A stretch of 64,000 bases of DNA, taken from NCBI GenBank assembly GCA_015179125.1, contig WHVA01000122.1:124001-188000 (forward strand), read 5' to 3'. Origin of the DNA: Gautieria morchelliformis (taxonomy: Eukaryota > Basidiomycota > Agaricomycetes > Gomphales > Gomphaceae). Of the stretch, positions 43,496 to 55,766 are shown in pieces. The notes beneath the pieces are model-generated. The model made no database searches, was not told the DNA's origin, and worked only from the letters and a program-made list of their open reading frames with translations. The position numbers and the translations under genes were made by a program. The stretch's first letter is position 1. Every line of letters begins with the position of its first letter.

Positions 43496-44191
43496 ATGAC
43501 GGGCAGCGTTAACGTGGATGCGGCGGACAGCACAGAATCATTCAGCTTCGTCAACTGGAGCACACTCGAAAACGCATCGACGCGCACATCGTGGGCAGAG
43601 GGCCAGGCCCCTGCGGCAGGGACGGTGAAATCGCGGTGCCAGTTGCCTGATACGTCTGCCGACTTGACGCGGAACTGGCTGACCACGACGGCGCCGCCGC
43701 CGTTCTCCCGAAAAGGGATGGCGGACGTCGTGATGCCCGTGAGGGCCACACGGACGGCAGAGGATGCGCCGACGCAGATGGTGCGAGCACAGAGCACGTC
43801 GAGGGTGCAGCAGGCGGAGCGGAGACGCAGCGGGCACGGCCGTCATAGGCACGCCGTCGGGAGCATGAGGCAGCCGCGGTCGGAGGAAGGAGAAGGGTCC
43901 CGCGCGAGGTTGGCGGAAGAACGCACGCTGGGTTGGGCGACGCTGAGAAGGGGAATGAGCATTGGATCCTCGTATCGACGCCCCGGTCTCCGCGAGAGGC
44001 GAATCAACAGGGAGACCGCTGGGGAGAATGGCGGCGGAGATGCGGGCCACGGAGCGGCTCAGGCTGGGTCTGCTGGAGCGGGCGAAGGGGAGTGCGTGGA
44101 TGGTGGGAAGCTGAAGCGCAAGTGGCCATGGGATAGCTTCTTGAAAATAGTGGACAAAAGGCTGGGGAAGAAGGGATCCCGACCGTTGTAG
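43496..44191 (+). CDS. Unknown disordered protein, paralogue A
   Basis: I do not recognise a family. The frame encodes a polar, low-complexity protein starting MTGSVNVDAADSTESFSF. Its anchor is a short motif shared with the next gene: LTRNWLTTTAPPPFSRKG, then DVVMPVRATR, then GHGRHRHAVGSM. A glycine- and glutamate-rich stretch precedes a basic, Trp-containing tail (KRKWPWDSFLKIVDKRLGKK). The 43496 ATG is the first in frame; the frame is open further upstream. Compared with paralogue B it lacks most of the N-terminal half. There is no signal peptide or helix. The role is unknown, and it may be a decaying duplicate. Confidence 0.5.
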   Translation: MTGSVNVDAADSTESFSFVNWSTLENASTRTSWAEGQAPAAGTVKSRCQLPDTSADLTRNWLTTTAPPPFSRKGMADVVMPVRATRTAEDAPTQMVRAQSTSRVQQAERRRSGHGRHRHAVGSMRQPRSEEGEGSRARLAEERTLGWATLRRGMSIGSSYRRPGLRERRINRETAGENGGGDAGHGAAQAGSAGAGEGECVDGGKLKRKWPWDSFLKIVDKRLGKKGSRPL

Positions 44192-45029
44192 AGATTACGA
44201 TACGATAAGTGTTGGACAATCGTGGGAAAGCTGCAGGCACCAGGCACCTGTGCCGCGTCGGCAGATCTGTACGTCATAGCGGATTCTATGGTGTTCTCGC
44301 TTCTTGTCTAGGTGCCCGATGCATCTCTTCTTTACCTACGCATAACCGACAAATACGGTCCTTGTCGTATTCGGTGACACTTTCAATGTATACCTTCATG
44401 TCCGCCTGCGTTCATCGCTGTCTCGACCTCCACACCCCCTTCATGCTCCCAGCCACATCCCGCTGTTCTGACGCGCGTGTCACATCTTGCATTTCCTTAG
44501 TCTGTCACTAGTTGTACTAATGCAATTGCAGTGCAGGGCGTCTGCCGGTCTCGGCCTTTCTAGCTGCATAACCCGCCGATAACGCGCCGAAATTGCAATT
44601 GTGGCAGCACGCTCGAGCATCCCGCGCCGGCGCACATCACCCATCAAGGGTGTCTGTGATCTTGCGACCCCGAGATGGCTCGACGATTAATCTCGACATT
44701 CTCTTGACAATCTGGCATGACGATCACATACAGCGGCCCGGCCCGTCACAGCCCCGGCGTTTCACCAACAGCGCCAGAGAGAGCCCGAGTCGACACAGGC
44801 AGCTTCCTCTTTCGCGTTCTGTACTTATCTTCCGCTCCCGTATCTTTCCCCATCATCATGTCTCGACTGGGCAACGCGCTGTCAGTAGCGGGAGTCAGAG
44901 ACATCACGTAGTCAGCATCGTTCCATCGCCACGCCTTTGCTGACGCGCCCGCGTGTTTGGAGGTGCATAAGAACCGCGTCGAATCTGCATGCAGGGCGTT
45001 GTGCCTAGTTCCCGCCGCTTTTCATAAAA
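44192..45029. other. Intergenic region, probable promoter of paralogue B
   Basis: No supported ORF. The part before 45030 contains pyrimidine-rich tracts (CTTATCTTCCGCTCCCG, TTTCCCCATCATCATG) typical of fungal core promoters. A CAATTGCA-type motif recurs at 44521 and 44595. Confidence 0.4.
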
Positions 45030-46220
45030 ATGGCTGCCCAATTACACTGTCGTCCTCCTTCACTCGCGCCAAAGATGAACGTCGACCCACTCCCTCTTCC
45101 CCAGCCTGTCTACTTCGCATCTCGCACAAACCTCGAGGCTCCCCGGCCTCGCCACGCCACACGCAATTCCGGCTACCCTTTGCGCTCATCACCGCTCGCT
45201 GGTCCCGCGATCGCAGTCACCAGGCCCTCTATCATCGACGGCACATATGTGCCTGAACCGAGGCACGCCAATGCAGATCCGAACAGGACACGCAAAGGCG
45301 CAACGCCCTCTCGCATCCCAACCCCACACCTCACGCCGCCGTCGAGTCTGCGCAGTGTCTCCATGTCACGCACGCCGTCCCCCGCACGCTCCATGTCCGA
45401 TGTTTCCGTTAGATCCGCCGCGTCGTCTGCTACGTCCCTTTCCACGCATGCTGTTCTCCTCTCAGCCACCGTCCCACCGTCGTCGTCGCGCCCGCACCCT
45501 CGTCCGCGTTCCCTGGTCCAACCTCATCCACAGCCGCTTCGCGACGCGCGCACCCGCACATCCACCCCCGCACCAGCCCCGTCTGAGCACCCCTCGTCGG
45601 CCGCGCCCTTTGTCCCCAGTACCTCCCGCGACCCGACGCGCAATTGGCTCACGGCAACCACGCCGCCACCCTTTTCACGCTCCCGCGTCAACGGCGTCGT
45701 CATGCCCGTCAAGGCCTCTGGCAGGCGGCCACACACGGCACCTGCGGCATCGCGTGCCTCCGGCCTTGATAGCCGAGCTGTCTCTGCGTCTCCGCAGAGG
45801 AGACACGCTCGTCGGATGGAGCCCTTATCCCCGGCTGAAGCGCGTAGGGCCATGTCGTGGGATCATCACCCTCATGAACGCGGCCGACCCGAGTTGGTCA
45901 TACGGAAGCAGCGTCGGCCTCGCAGCTTAATGGCCTCATCACTGCGCTCGACGCTGGGGGAGGTCCGCGAGGAACACGAATGCGAGGGGGACAGCGCGGG
46001 CGATGTCGAGTCTGGAAAAGACAGCATCGCGGCGTCGGCGGGCCATGTGCCATTTGTGGACAAGGAGCTGGTCTTTCCCGTTGTGATTATGAAAGACGAG
46101 CGTGAGGGCGGCTCGCCAGCTGCTCAAGAAGGGACGAAGAATGCGGCCGGATGGCTAAAGCGACGCTGGAAGACCTCTTTGAAGGTGGTCAAAGGTTACA
46201 TTTGTAAAGACGCGGAATGA
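45030..46220 (+). CDS. Unknown disordered protein, paralogue B
   Basis: A single open frame of 396 residues starting MAAQLHCRPPSLAPKMNVDP, with no visible lesion and no intron. It is rich in Ser, Pro, Arg and Thr. Order of features: PSIIDGTYVPEPRHAN, SRIPTPHLTPPSSLRSVSMS, a His/Pro/Arg-rich section, the shared motif PTRNWLTATTPPPFSRSRVN followed by GVVMPVKASG, then RRHARRMEPLSPAEARRAMS, an acidic stretch, FVDKELVFPVVIMKDE, and the basic tail GWLKRRWKTSLKVVKG. The tandem position and shared central motif show that A and B arose by duplication. Function is unknown; repeated SP/TP sites suggest kinase regulation, which is only an inference. Confidence 0.7.
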   Translation: MAAQLHCRPPSLAPKMNVDPLPLPQPVYFASRTNLEAPRPRHATRNSGYPLRSSPLAGPAIAVTRPSIIDGTYVPEPRHANADPNRTRKGATPSRIPTPHLTPPSSLRSVSMSRTPSPARSMSDVSVRSAASSATSLSTHAVLLSATVPPSSSRPHPRPRSLVQPHPQPLRDARTRTSTPAPAPSEHPSSAAPFVPSTSRDPTRNWLTATTPPPFSRSRVNGVVMPVKASGRRPHTAPAASRASGLDSRAVSASPQRRHARRMEPLSPAEARRAMSWDHHPHERGRPELVIRKQRRPRSLMASSLRSTLGEVREEHECEGDSAGDVESGKDSIAASAGHVPFVDKELVFPVVIMKDEREGGSPAAQEGTKNAAGWLKRRWKTSLKVVKGYICKDAE

Positions 46221-47972
46221 GTCGACCGTGGTCGCTCCTTGACGTTTGCTTGTAGCTCACAGCGTAGACTTGGAGAAGTCTATAAATAGATATTTACATT
46301 CTTTGCAGTACATATGTACACTAGACTTACCTATTTCCTCAGGCTGCCCTCCCGTATCCTGACCTCCATGCGGCTAACTATAGCGCAAGTCATTCATCTT
46401 TTTGCATGTATATTAATCGCAGGTTGCCAAACTACTATTGATATATCTGATGTTGATATCTAGGTATATATCATCCGATACAGGATCCCACCGCGCTCAG
46501 TTGTCAAGCCTGAGGTATTTATTGCTCAACAACGTTTTGTTCGCCTCTGGCATTGGGCCACCGATCCGCATGCATGATCGAGACTTATCTCGCACGATCT
46601 CCTTATTTCAGCTTCCCCAGCTATCGCTGCCGGCAGTGAGTAATTCACTATATCAACATCCATATATATAGTACATATATTTAGTGTTGTGCTGACCGGG
46701 CTCCCACCATCAATGTTTCAAAGTCTAGTATAGCGCTGCATGCAGGCGGCGCCTGAGCGCTGCACTGAGGCCCTATTAATATAAGGCCTTGAGCGACTAT
46801 GCGCAGGTTAGCGGTAATTTATAACAACCATCCATGCTGGCCCGGTAAAGCTGTGGCACCTGGCTAATGGGCTGTGCTTTGTTCTTAAAATTGAAGGCAG
46901 ATTGGGCATACATAGTACGAATGCTGCGCAGATCCACGAGTCGATCAGAACGGGCATGCACGCACGCGTATCAAGCCAATTCGACACGAATACCTGCACG
47001 ACATCGGTCTCGATCTCATGCTCGGGCCCAGGGGATACGGTCTAAGCACAGCTGCAGTGACTTGCGCCGGGGATTCAGGAAACGACCATAGCTATAGCCG
47101 TCTGACGCTGTCCCTCTGCTCCTGGTTGCCTCGCTCCCTCCAAGCTTTTTCGTGCTATATATAAGGCACCAGTGCATGGAGCTTCCCTCGTGTATGGATA
47201 TTCGACGTCCAGTCGACCTGACCGCGAGGCGAGGCGAGGCAAAGTTTATAAGCCACTTCGGTGTCAACCGTCTGGAAAGCCTCAGTTTTGAGAACGTTCC
47301 CTCGTTGCTCTACTGCCCAGCATGTTTGTGAGCGCGACACCATTTCTGCGCTATTCGCAGGCCACCTTGCCCTCCCCCCCCCCTCCGTGGCAAGCCGTCG
47401 TGAGCCTGACGGTGGTTCAGCCTCTTGAGTGCCTTGCACTATGTTCGTGTGTCGAGACCTCTGCGGGCGTGTTCCAGACTGTGGGCCAGGCTGGATTCAT
47501 CCCTGTGGACGAGAATGCAGCCGTCTTTGCAAACCTTCCTCGCTGATGTCCAGAAAACCGCTCAGGATTCAGGCATACCCCAGTGTCAGTCACCGTCATG
47601 TCCTTTGATCTCTGTGTTCTTGTAAATAACCCATGTATCTACATGTACATTAGTTATTACATAATCCCAGTGGGCCCCTTAGGGACCCACTGTATAGTTT
47701 ATGCGTGGGAACCGGCTAGCGGTCCCCATCGCATCTTACCCTTACACTGTCACTACGTAGCATCAGAATACCACACATTGGTCAAGTTCTGTCGTGCTCT
47801 TGTGACTTAAGGCTTAAAGATAGACATCTTTACACCTTTTTGAACTATCCTGCGGTTGATCGCCACGCGACCAACCGATAGTGGATTCGAAGCAATCTTG
47901 AAAAAGATCGCTGCGTCGACGACTAAACATTGTTGAGACCCTCCAGTAGACCTTCTACTGTCGGCTGCGAGC
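46221..47972. other. Gene-poor region
   Basis: No supported coding sequence. The part 47600-47972 (TGTAAATAACCCATGTATCT.. onward) may be a decayed LTR with its leader, but no second copy is present in this window to test that. Confidence 0.4.
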
Positions 47973-48186
47973 ATGATGATCCCACGCAGTCGAAGACGGA
48001 CACGAGCGACGAGCTCGAGGTCCACACCCCAGGCGCAGCCCAGCGACACGACGGCTGACGCTACCCTGGACCAAGAGTCCAGGACGATAGAAGACGGAGA
48101 GATCGTAGATCTCACCGCCCTCGTCCCCCCAGTAGAGGACGAGGAAAACCCCGACCACATCTCGTCGAGCGTGGCCGAGGAAACGC
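47973..48186 (+). pseudogene. Acidic ORF fragment of unknown origin fused to copia sequence
   Basis: MMIPRSRRRTRATSSRSTPQ leads into an acidic stretch (LDQESRTIEDGEIVDLTALV, EDEENPDHISS) and then runs at about 48187 into copia protease-region sequence in another frame. It could be the N-terminus of a gypsy Gag. It is not recognised further. Confidence 0.3.
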
Positions 48187-48814
48187 CACAGACAAGACCA
48201 TCTTCAAGGCCACAGGGATGGGGAATATGAGGGTAGGTATCCCCAATGGGAAGACAATGATGTACGTCACCTTAAAAGACATACTATACTGCCCCGACCT
48301 ACCATTTACCCTGATCTCCCTGGCTTATTGCAACACATCTGGATACTTGGTCCTGTTGAAGGACAGGAAATGACTAATTTGGGATACACGAGGGACTCTG
48401 CTCAGGCAGGTCCTGCTCTCGAATGGACTCTACAAGGTAGAGCACAGGTCAACGGCAGCAATGGCAAATGTAGCATGAAAGCTACTTATGCTGGACGAAC
48501 TACACTGTTGAATGGGGCACATCTCCCCACAAACTTCCCGGAAACTCATCCAGGACAGGACAATCATGGGACTTGACGTTGACCTGTCAAGCCAGCCAGG
48601 CTTCTGCATGGCATGTGCACAGGCCAAGCCAATGCATAAGCTCGTCCCACAGAAGCGGGAGGGACCGCAAGCCAGTAACTTCGGTGAGAAGGTCCATTCG
48701 GATGTATGGGGGCTGGTGAACCCCCAGAGGTACGATGGAAAAGAATATTTCGTCAGTTTCACCGACAATTATAACAGGTGGAAGTACCTGATGCCAATGG
48801 CAAGACAGAGTGAG
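48187..48814 (+). pseudogene. Copia fragment, same family as copia 1 (pre-integrase and integrase start)
   Basis: The translation DKTIFKATGMGNMRVGIPNG, DILYCPDLPFTLISL, LDLSSQPGFC-like segments, CMACAQAKPMHKLVPQKREG, VHSDVWGLVNPQRYDGKEYF and TDNYNRWKYLMPMARQ follows copia 1 (14620-15250) closely. It has stops (for example TGA 48476-48478 where copia 1 has an Arg codon). It ends where the gypsy LTR begins at 48815, without a target duplication at the far side of that element. Confidence 0.85.
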
Positions 48815-49308
48815 TGTAAGGGCAACCCTGGCTGGTTGTGGAGATCACACTACCACACAACTGACTGACAAGGGGAAATCCAAAGTATGTATAAATGAAC
48901 AGAGTATACAAGAGAGGGGATTCTCACCTGACAAGGGGAAATCCAAAGAGAAAAGTCTAAGGACCCCCAATGTCAGCGAGCCCGTATTATACTACGCTGC
49001 GCAGCCAGGGACAACACTTGGCACCCGCCATCAACCCTGCATCCTCCTGACCTCCCTGACCCTTGATCGACCCTTGATGCCACCTATTACGCGAGTCGCT
49101 TGATTTCTGACACTGTTCTGAGAGTGGAAGTCGGAAATTGGAGTGGAACTGGCAAGGCGAACAGAACTGGTGGAAGTTCTCCCAGAAGCGGAATCATTTC
49201 CGAAAGCGGAGGCAGAGATGGAATCGGAACTGGAAGCGGAGTCGGAAATGGAGTCGGAACTGGGTGTGGTGTCGGAACTGGAAATGGAAAACAGGGTGTC
49301 CCCTGACA
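48815..49308 (-). repeat. Gypsy 1 LTR, left in window (element 3' end)
   Basis: 494 bp, TGTAAGGGCAACCC..CCCCTGACA on the plus strand. The right part is a degenerate six-base purine array (GGAATC, GGAACT, GGAAGC types). Confidence 0.92.
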
Positions 49309-49377
49309 TCACCCCCCTCTAGCGTGCTGCGTCCTCGAAGCACGGGACATGAGGGATTGAAATGCCAGCGAGCGGAT

Positions 49378-52300
49378 TCAGCGAGGGGCACCGGGGTGTG
49401 TCCTATAGAACTCACGGAGTTTGTCTGGAGCAGAAACATCTTGCTCCGGGACCCACGAATTCTCCTCGTACCCATACCCTTCCCATTTCACGAGGAATTG
49501 GAGTCGCCCTTGCACAAACCGGCTGTCCAGGATCCGTTCCACCACATAGTGTTCTTCCCCATCTAAAATTTCCGGCGGAGGTGGCGGACGAGCCTTCCAA
49601 CCTGGAATTGGGTCCTCAAGCATAGGGAGTAACTTCACCATGTTGAAGACGGGGTGGAGGCGGGACATGGACATCGGAAGTCGGAGACAGTATGCATTCC
49701 GTCCAACCCTCCGCATCACTGTGAAGGGCCTGAGGTAGCGGTGGGCAAGCTTCTGCGAAGGGTGTGTGGTGCGGATGTCACTTGCATCTAGATACACCTT
49801 GTCTCCAACTTGGTACTCCGGGGCAGGAACCCGGCGTTGGTTGTAGTACCTTGCCATGTCATCCTTGGCCTTCGCAAGGGCCGACTTGGCTTCCGAAAGG
49901 GTGGAGTCCATGCGGTCTCGGAACTCATTGACCGTCTCGAGTCGGGACTCAGCCTGGGGTGGTTCGAAGCCCATCCGCGGGTGTCGTCCGGAGTCAAGCA
50001 TGAAGGGAGTCTGTTGTGTGGCGGAATGTACATGGTTGTTGTATTGGAATTCCGCCAGTGGAAGTAACTCATCCCAGTCATCCTGCCTCTCATTGACCAA
50101 GAGGCGGAGATATTGCTCCAACTCCTGATTGACCCGTTCCGTCTGTCCATCACCCTGTGGATGGTACGCTGTGGTGGTAGCCAGCCTTATGCCGAGCAGG
50201 CGGTAGAGCTCCCGAGTCAGTTCCGTGACAAACTGCGGACCTCGGTCGGAAACAACTTGCTTCGGGAGCCCATGCAACTTCCAGACATGTGTGTCATGAC
50301 ACATTTATTTCCCATACTCAGAAGCTCAGTTTCCCTAATTTTTCACCCCACCTTCGTGTTCGTTCCGATCACCATTGTCATGTTTGGCAACCAATTCTCG
50401 CTGTTCGCGCCAACTACCATAGCCACGCCGTCAAACACACGATCGATGTCTTGGGACTGACTCAGCAGTCATCACTGGGCCTACCATCTCCTCTGCTCGA
50501 CCCTCTTCCGATGGTGTTCTGATAGCTGGATTGTCATGACCTGTGTATTTCCTGCACCTTGGTATCCCCATTTTCCCTTTTGCTACTCCTCCTCAGTGTT
50601 CGCTCGGCTTCGCCCTCGACCTCGACCTCTCCTCCCCTGTGTCACCTCTGTTCGCCCTTCCTTGCATTTAGCTGAACGACTATTTGCTGCTCGCATCATT
50701 CGCCAGCAGGCACACCATCAAAATACGATCAATACCATTCACCTGGCATGATGGTCCATCATTAACCCCATCGTCTTCTTAATCCAACCCCATTGGGCGT
50801 TCGTATGGTCAAGGTGTGTTCGCAGGACATCCCTTCCATAGGTCGTGCTGAATCAACCCAGTAGACCAAGAGTCCGTGCAGGGTAGCATGTATGCGGGTC
50901 CCAAGACATGGTTTTGTCCATAAGTGCCTTCGCCACCTTTACTCTCCATTGTTTCATGTTCTCCCTCTTCTCACATTCTATTGTATGTTTATTTCATCTA
51001 TGTTGTATCATGACTGCGCACCCCTATCCAACCCTGACTTTTGACGGCCTCTTTCCTATTCGCTGATTCCTTACGAGCATTCGATATAAGTAGTTTACAT
51101 TCGCATGTATATTCCCCAGTTCAATTATCATACGTCGTTCATCTTGTGCAGCTTTGACCTTGCCGTGGTCACCGTCTTAAGTCTTCTCTTGGAGATTTCC
51201 ATCTTCGACTAGCAGAGGACTTCGGCATCACTGGTGAGTTCTCATACTTCATCTTCGTTACCTTAGCCTTCGAACCATTTTCTGTGCTGTTGGCGAAGGG
51301 CTCCGAAGGAGCACCTTCGCCAGCGAAGGGATTGTCGAGACTTAGACAGCCCTTCCGTGAGACCTTGCACGTTACATTGTCAAGAGTCACGGGCTATTTT
51401 GCTACGACTGTAGATAGGGTGAGCCCTGTTTAGGCAAACCCTCTTACCTTGTGAACATTCATTGGTTCACCCATTTGCCGAACGGCATACTTATTCGCAC
51501 AAGTTATTCGGGCATTCGCTGTGTTCACTAATACATGATATTAACGCCTAAAAACCAATCTTGACAATGTGCAAGGAACAGGCGGGCCGCTCCGAGGGCT
51601 GTGATCGTCATGTGCGTCGGAATGAAGTGGGACACCTTGCTTACCGAATCCATGACGTTCATGATCGCATCGTAGCCATGAGACTCTGGGAGTTCAACGA
51701 TGAAGTCGACACTGATGGTGTCCCAGCGGGATTCGGGAATCGGGAGCGGAACAAGTTCTCCGACAGGCGGATGTCGTTGTGCTTTGGTTCGGAGACAAAG
51801 GTCACATGTCTTCACGTACTGTCCAATGTAGCGGGACATCTGAGGCCACCAGTAATTCCGAGCCACTAACTCCAGCGTCTTCCACCTGCCAGCATGCCCA
51901 GCGACCCATGTGCCATGGTGCTGGGACACGATGCGGCGGCGGAGGTCCGCCCCACCTGGAACATAGACCTTGCCTCTGAAGTGGAGTAGTCCATCATGTT
52001 CCGACCATTCCGCTGCCCGTACAGACTGTGAGTGCCCTTTCCGAAGTTCCTCCACCGCCTTCACCACCGACTCCTCCTTCTCTCCATTCCGGTACTGCCT
52101 CCGGATGTCCTGGAGCATTTCCGCTTCCGCCCCAACTGCAGTCAGTCCCTCTAGGGTGCGGATTGCAAAGAGACTAGGGCGGAGCAGTGTCATATCCACG
52201 TTGTCTCCACTTCCGCTTCCATGATCCGCACGGTGGGATAGGGCATCGGGCTTGCCCATGGTGCGGCCGGGCCGGTGGTGGAGCATGAAGTCGAACCGGG

Positions 52301-54521
52301 ACAGGTGTAGGGACCACCGTGCTTGTCGTCGGTTCAACTTCTTAGATGTGCAGAAATACTCGAGGTTCTTGTGGTCTGTCCAGATCTCAAACGGGCATAG
52401 AGCACCCTCGAGGAAGTGTCGCCACTCCTCCAGCGCTCGGATGATTGCCAGCATCTCCTTGTCATGGATCTCATAGTTCCGCTCGACCGGACTAAGGCTC
52501 TTAGAGAAGAAGGCAATCGGATGCCACCCCCCACCATCTTCCGGTGACTGTTGTGACAAGACCGCTCCGGTAGCTGTGTCGGAAGAATCCGCCTCGACTC
52601 GGTAAGGGCGAGAGTCGTCGGGAAAGATCAGGACCGGGGCAGAAGTGATCAGCTCTTTGAGTTTGTCGAGGGAGGCCTGTTCTGGTTCTCCCCACCGCCA
52701 TCCAACCTCCTTCTTGGTGAGGTCGAAGAGGGAACGGGCATGGCAGGAGAAGTCCTTGATGAACCGCCAGTAGAAATTGACAAACCCAATGAAGGACTGG
52801 ACCTCCTTCTTGTTCCGCGGCACGGGCCAATCCAACACACCGGAAACTTTGACTGGGTCCATTTCCACCTTTCCTTCCGACACAATCACCCCAAGATACT
52901 CTATCCGTGTCCGCTCAAATTCGCACTTTTCCGGCTTGAGACACAGGTTGTACTCCCGGAGCCGTTCCAGCACTCTCCGCACGACTTCCCGATGTTCGGA
53001 CATTGTTTTTGTGAAGATGAGGATGTCATCGAGGTAGACGCAGACAACCCCTTCTGCTATCATGTCACGGAAAATGTCATTCATCATCGTCTGGAATGTG
53101 GCAGGACTGTTGGTGAGGCCGAAGAACATGACCTGTGGCTCAAAGAGTCCTCGGTTGGTGCGGAATGCGGCCTTCCACTCGTCTCCCTCCCAGATCCGAA
53201 CATTATTAAAGCCCCAGCGGACATCCAGCTTAGTGAAGTATCTTGCCCCACGGAGTTGTGTGATTAGTTCAGAAATGAGTGGAATGGGGTACCGGTTCTT
53301 GATTGTGATCGCATTCAAGGCCCGGTAATCCTGCACAAGTCTGAGCGAGCCGTCCTTCTTCTTGATGAAGAACACCGGAGATGCCATGGGTGACTTGGAG
53401 GGGCGGATCCTCCCTGTACGGAGGTTTTCCGCAAGGAATGCATCGAGCTCTACCTGCTCCTTGGGTGACAGCGGGTAGACTTTGCAGTTGGTGGGCTTTG
53501 ACCCAGGCTCCAACTCAATGGCATGGTCCCACAGCTTCCGTGGAGGCAGGGCATCAAACGACTCCTTGGAAAAGATGTCCTCGAACTCCAGCAGGTACTC
53601 CAGAATTTCCGCCTCCACTCTATCATGCTTCTTGGAGGCTTCAGCAAGGCGTTGCAAAATATTTCTGGTGGCGTGGATGTGTTCCGCTTCCGGCGGAAGG
53701 TTTACGTACAGCAAGCGCTCCCCTTCCGCCAGAGTGTCTTCCGGGCTGAGTTGGATGACGTCAGAGTCGGAATCGAAATCGGAATCGGAATCGCAATTGG
53801 GAGTGGGATCCGGTTCAAATTCCGCTTCCGAGTCTTCTTCTGCAAGCAGTGGATGGGGGCCAGAACGACATGTCTGTATGAGCCGTTCGGTCTTCCGCTG
53901 CTCCTGGCGTTCCTTCCGCACTTCCAACCGGCACATGTGACACTTGGCTGGACATCGACTCATCAGTACCTTCCGAGTCTGCCAATTGATCTCCGGGTTG
54001 TGCTCCTGAAGCCAGGTGAACCCGAGGATGATGTCTTGCTTCCCCAGGCTGGTGACTGCAAAGGAAGTGCGTTCTGAGTGCCCATCGTAGCAGAGAATTG
54101 TGTCTACTATCTCCATGATGGACCCTGCCTCATTGGGGCTTCCATCCACATTGAACACCGGGATTGCACGTTGCAACTTCCGCGTGGTCAGTCGGTTCCA
54201 TTCCACATAGTCCCGGTCTATAAACTGACCAGTGGCCCCGCAATCGACAAGGGCGGGTCCTGATTTGACTTCCGCCGTATCCGTCGTCTGGATCTCCACC
54301 TTAATGACTAGTGACTTGGGGTCAGGGGTGGCAGCGACAACATAGCGCTTCGGAAGGCGTCTCTCCCAAGGGCAGATGCGAGATGGATGGGGTGTCGGAT
54401 TCGGTTTTTGTGTGACTTTATCCGGTGGGTCTGTACGAAGTGAGGGGAGTGGGGGCTTTTCATTCTCTACTTCAAGACAGGCAAACTGGTTATGTACAGG
54501 CAGCAGGGGCACACATCTCAC
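49378..54521 (-). pseudogene. pol: Gypsy 1 Pol, split by a solo LTR
   Basis: Minus-strand order: aspartic protease (LVDCGATGQFIDRDYVEWN), an acidic Asp/Ser linker, RT (FFIKKKDGSLRLVQDYRALN, VMFFGLTNSPATFQTMMND, CVYLDDILIFTKTMSEH), RNase H (FEIWTDHKNLEYFCTSKKLN), integrase zinc finger (QHHGTWVAGHAGRWKTLE, CDLCLRTKAQRH), core Asp in SVDFIVELPESHGYDAI, and Asp and Glu in VVSDRGPQFVTELTREL and YHPQGDGQTERVNQELEQYL. It ends with a chromodomain (VVERILDSRFVQGRLQFLVK, WEGYGYEENSWVPEQDV) that in this clade guides integration to marked chromatin. A 1,275 bp LTR at 50292-51566 interrupts the integrase between Ala-His and Val-Trp. Otherwise the 997-residue part is open, so the element was intact until recently. 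Confidence 0.9.
50292..51566 (-). mobile_element. Large solo LTR in the gypsy 1 integrase
   Basis: 1,275 bp flanked by ATGTG (50287-50291 and 51567-51571). On the minus strand it starts TGTCAAGATTGGTTTTTAGG and ends TGTGTCATGACA. The same LTR family occurs at 59248-60280 (TSD CAGAC). No internal element of this family is in the window. Confidence 0.9.
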
Positions 54522-54695
54522 CCACTGCGCATCACAAAATCCGATGCATCTTCCGCTTCCGATGCACCATGTTCCGCATTTTCGGAAATTCCTTCCGCAG
54601 TGGGCACTCCGCTTATGTCTGCGAGTGCGAGGAACTCTGGAAGGAGCTCAAGTTTCTCCTCTGTGGTCATAAGCCGGATATCAAAGGCTTGGGGG
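54522..54695 (-). pseudogene. Gypsy 1 Gag-Pol junction segment
   Basis: On the minus strand it encodes FDIRLMTTEEKLELLPEFLA, LADISGVPTAEGISENAEHG, the sequence after the Gag zinc knuckle. It is cut from the knuckle by the insertion at 54696. Confidence 0.7.
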
Positions 54696-55766
54696 TGTTG
54701 TGATAAATGCAATTATTTTCACTTCAAATCGTTTATATATAAAAAGAAACTAATAAAGAAAGAAAGAAAAACAAAAGAAAAATCAAAAAGAAACAGAAAT
54801 TAGATTCATGACAGACGTCGGCGCAGACGACGATCACACGAATTTATGTTATGCTATATTACTCATAGATCGGGTAATATACAGGAGCTCGAGCGTCGAC
54901 CACGTGCGGTCGATCAGGGACGGCGTGCCTATCAAGTGATGGCATCGGCCATGACGTCGACAGGCACCAGGCCATAGGCACTGAGGGGTGCGGGCACCAA
55001 ACGCCGCAGAGAACAAAAGACTGCGCAGGGGTATAGCGTGCTGTGGAGCGACCTGAGAAAGTCACCTGCAGTATACATATTCAATCAGCTGCCCCACAGA
55101 AAGGGCACAGAGACAGCGGCCCCATCTCCAAGACCAGCATATATGCTGGGCAGGGTAGACTCAACTCCATTTTTCTATTTGAATCCCATGACACGTCTGA
55201 CTGATTACTGTCTTAACATCATGTGGACAGGGGCTTTGTATACTAGGTACAGATCTCTATTCCAAAGCCCAGACAATCCTAACACCATCCCCATCACCCC
55301 ATGACTTTATGACTATAAATCAGTCACCCCTTAGTTACAAAGTAGTTTTTCGACCCATCCATCCAATATCTTGAACACTAGTAGTTACTATCAACATAGT
55401 ATAAATAGCTAGTACAAATGTATGAACGAAATCGTCCAGAATCGATTATTCTGCCCCCTGAAATTGCTGTAGTCTTGTTTGATAGCTACAGAGCTCAGAT
55501 CTTGATAGTTTATTCTAAATCTTCGTCGAGGGTCTACTATCACTGTTTACTCTATACTACCTTAAAAGCGAACGCTTTTGATTTGACTATCCCTTGGATC
55601 GACACCGTTCTTCTGTCGATGCGGTCATGTGACCCTCATTCACCAGTGCTGGACGCGCCTTGAAAGGCTTAGTCAGCACACAGACGAGGGGCGAATACAG
55701 TGGTTTCAATCACTGAGCAATAGAATTCTACTTGTTAAAGGCACTAATTGATATTTTAATCTAAAA
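54696..55766 (+). mobile_element. LTR-like insertion B (TGTT..TAAAA family)
   Basis: 1,071 bp flanked by GGGGG (54691-54695 and 55767-55771). It starts TGTTGTGATAAATGC and ends TTTAATCTAAAA. The equivalent empty site is seen in gypsy 2 near 63466 (CTTGGGGGCACTCG). It is homologous to insertion A at 24868-25804. Confidence 0.78.

Noticed and set aside
45247..45930. 227-residue Arg/Pro-rich plus-strand ORF
   Set aside because: Shifted frame of paralogue B; composition reflects GC-rich overlapping codons.
47600..47972. Possible LTR and leader before 47973
   Set aside because: No second copy, target duplication or primer site could be shown, so it was left as unassigned.
53482..54077. Plus-strand ORFs over gypsy Pol
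   Set aside because: Shadows of the minus-strand polyprotein, repeated identically in gypsy 2.
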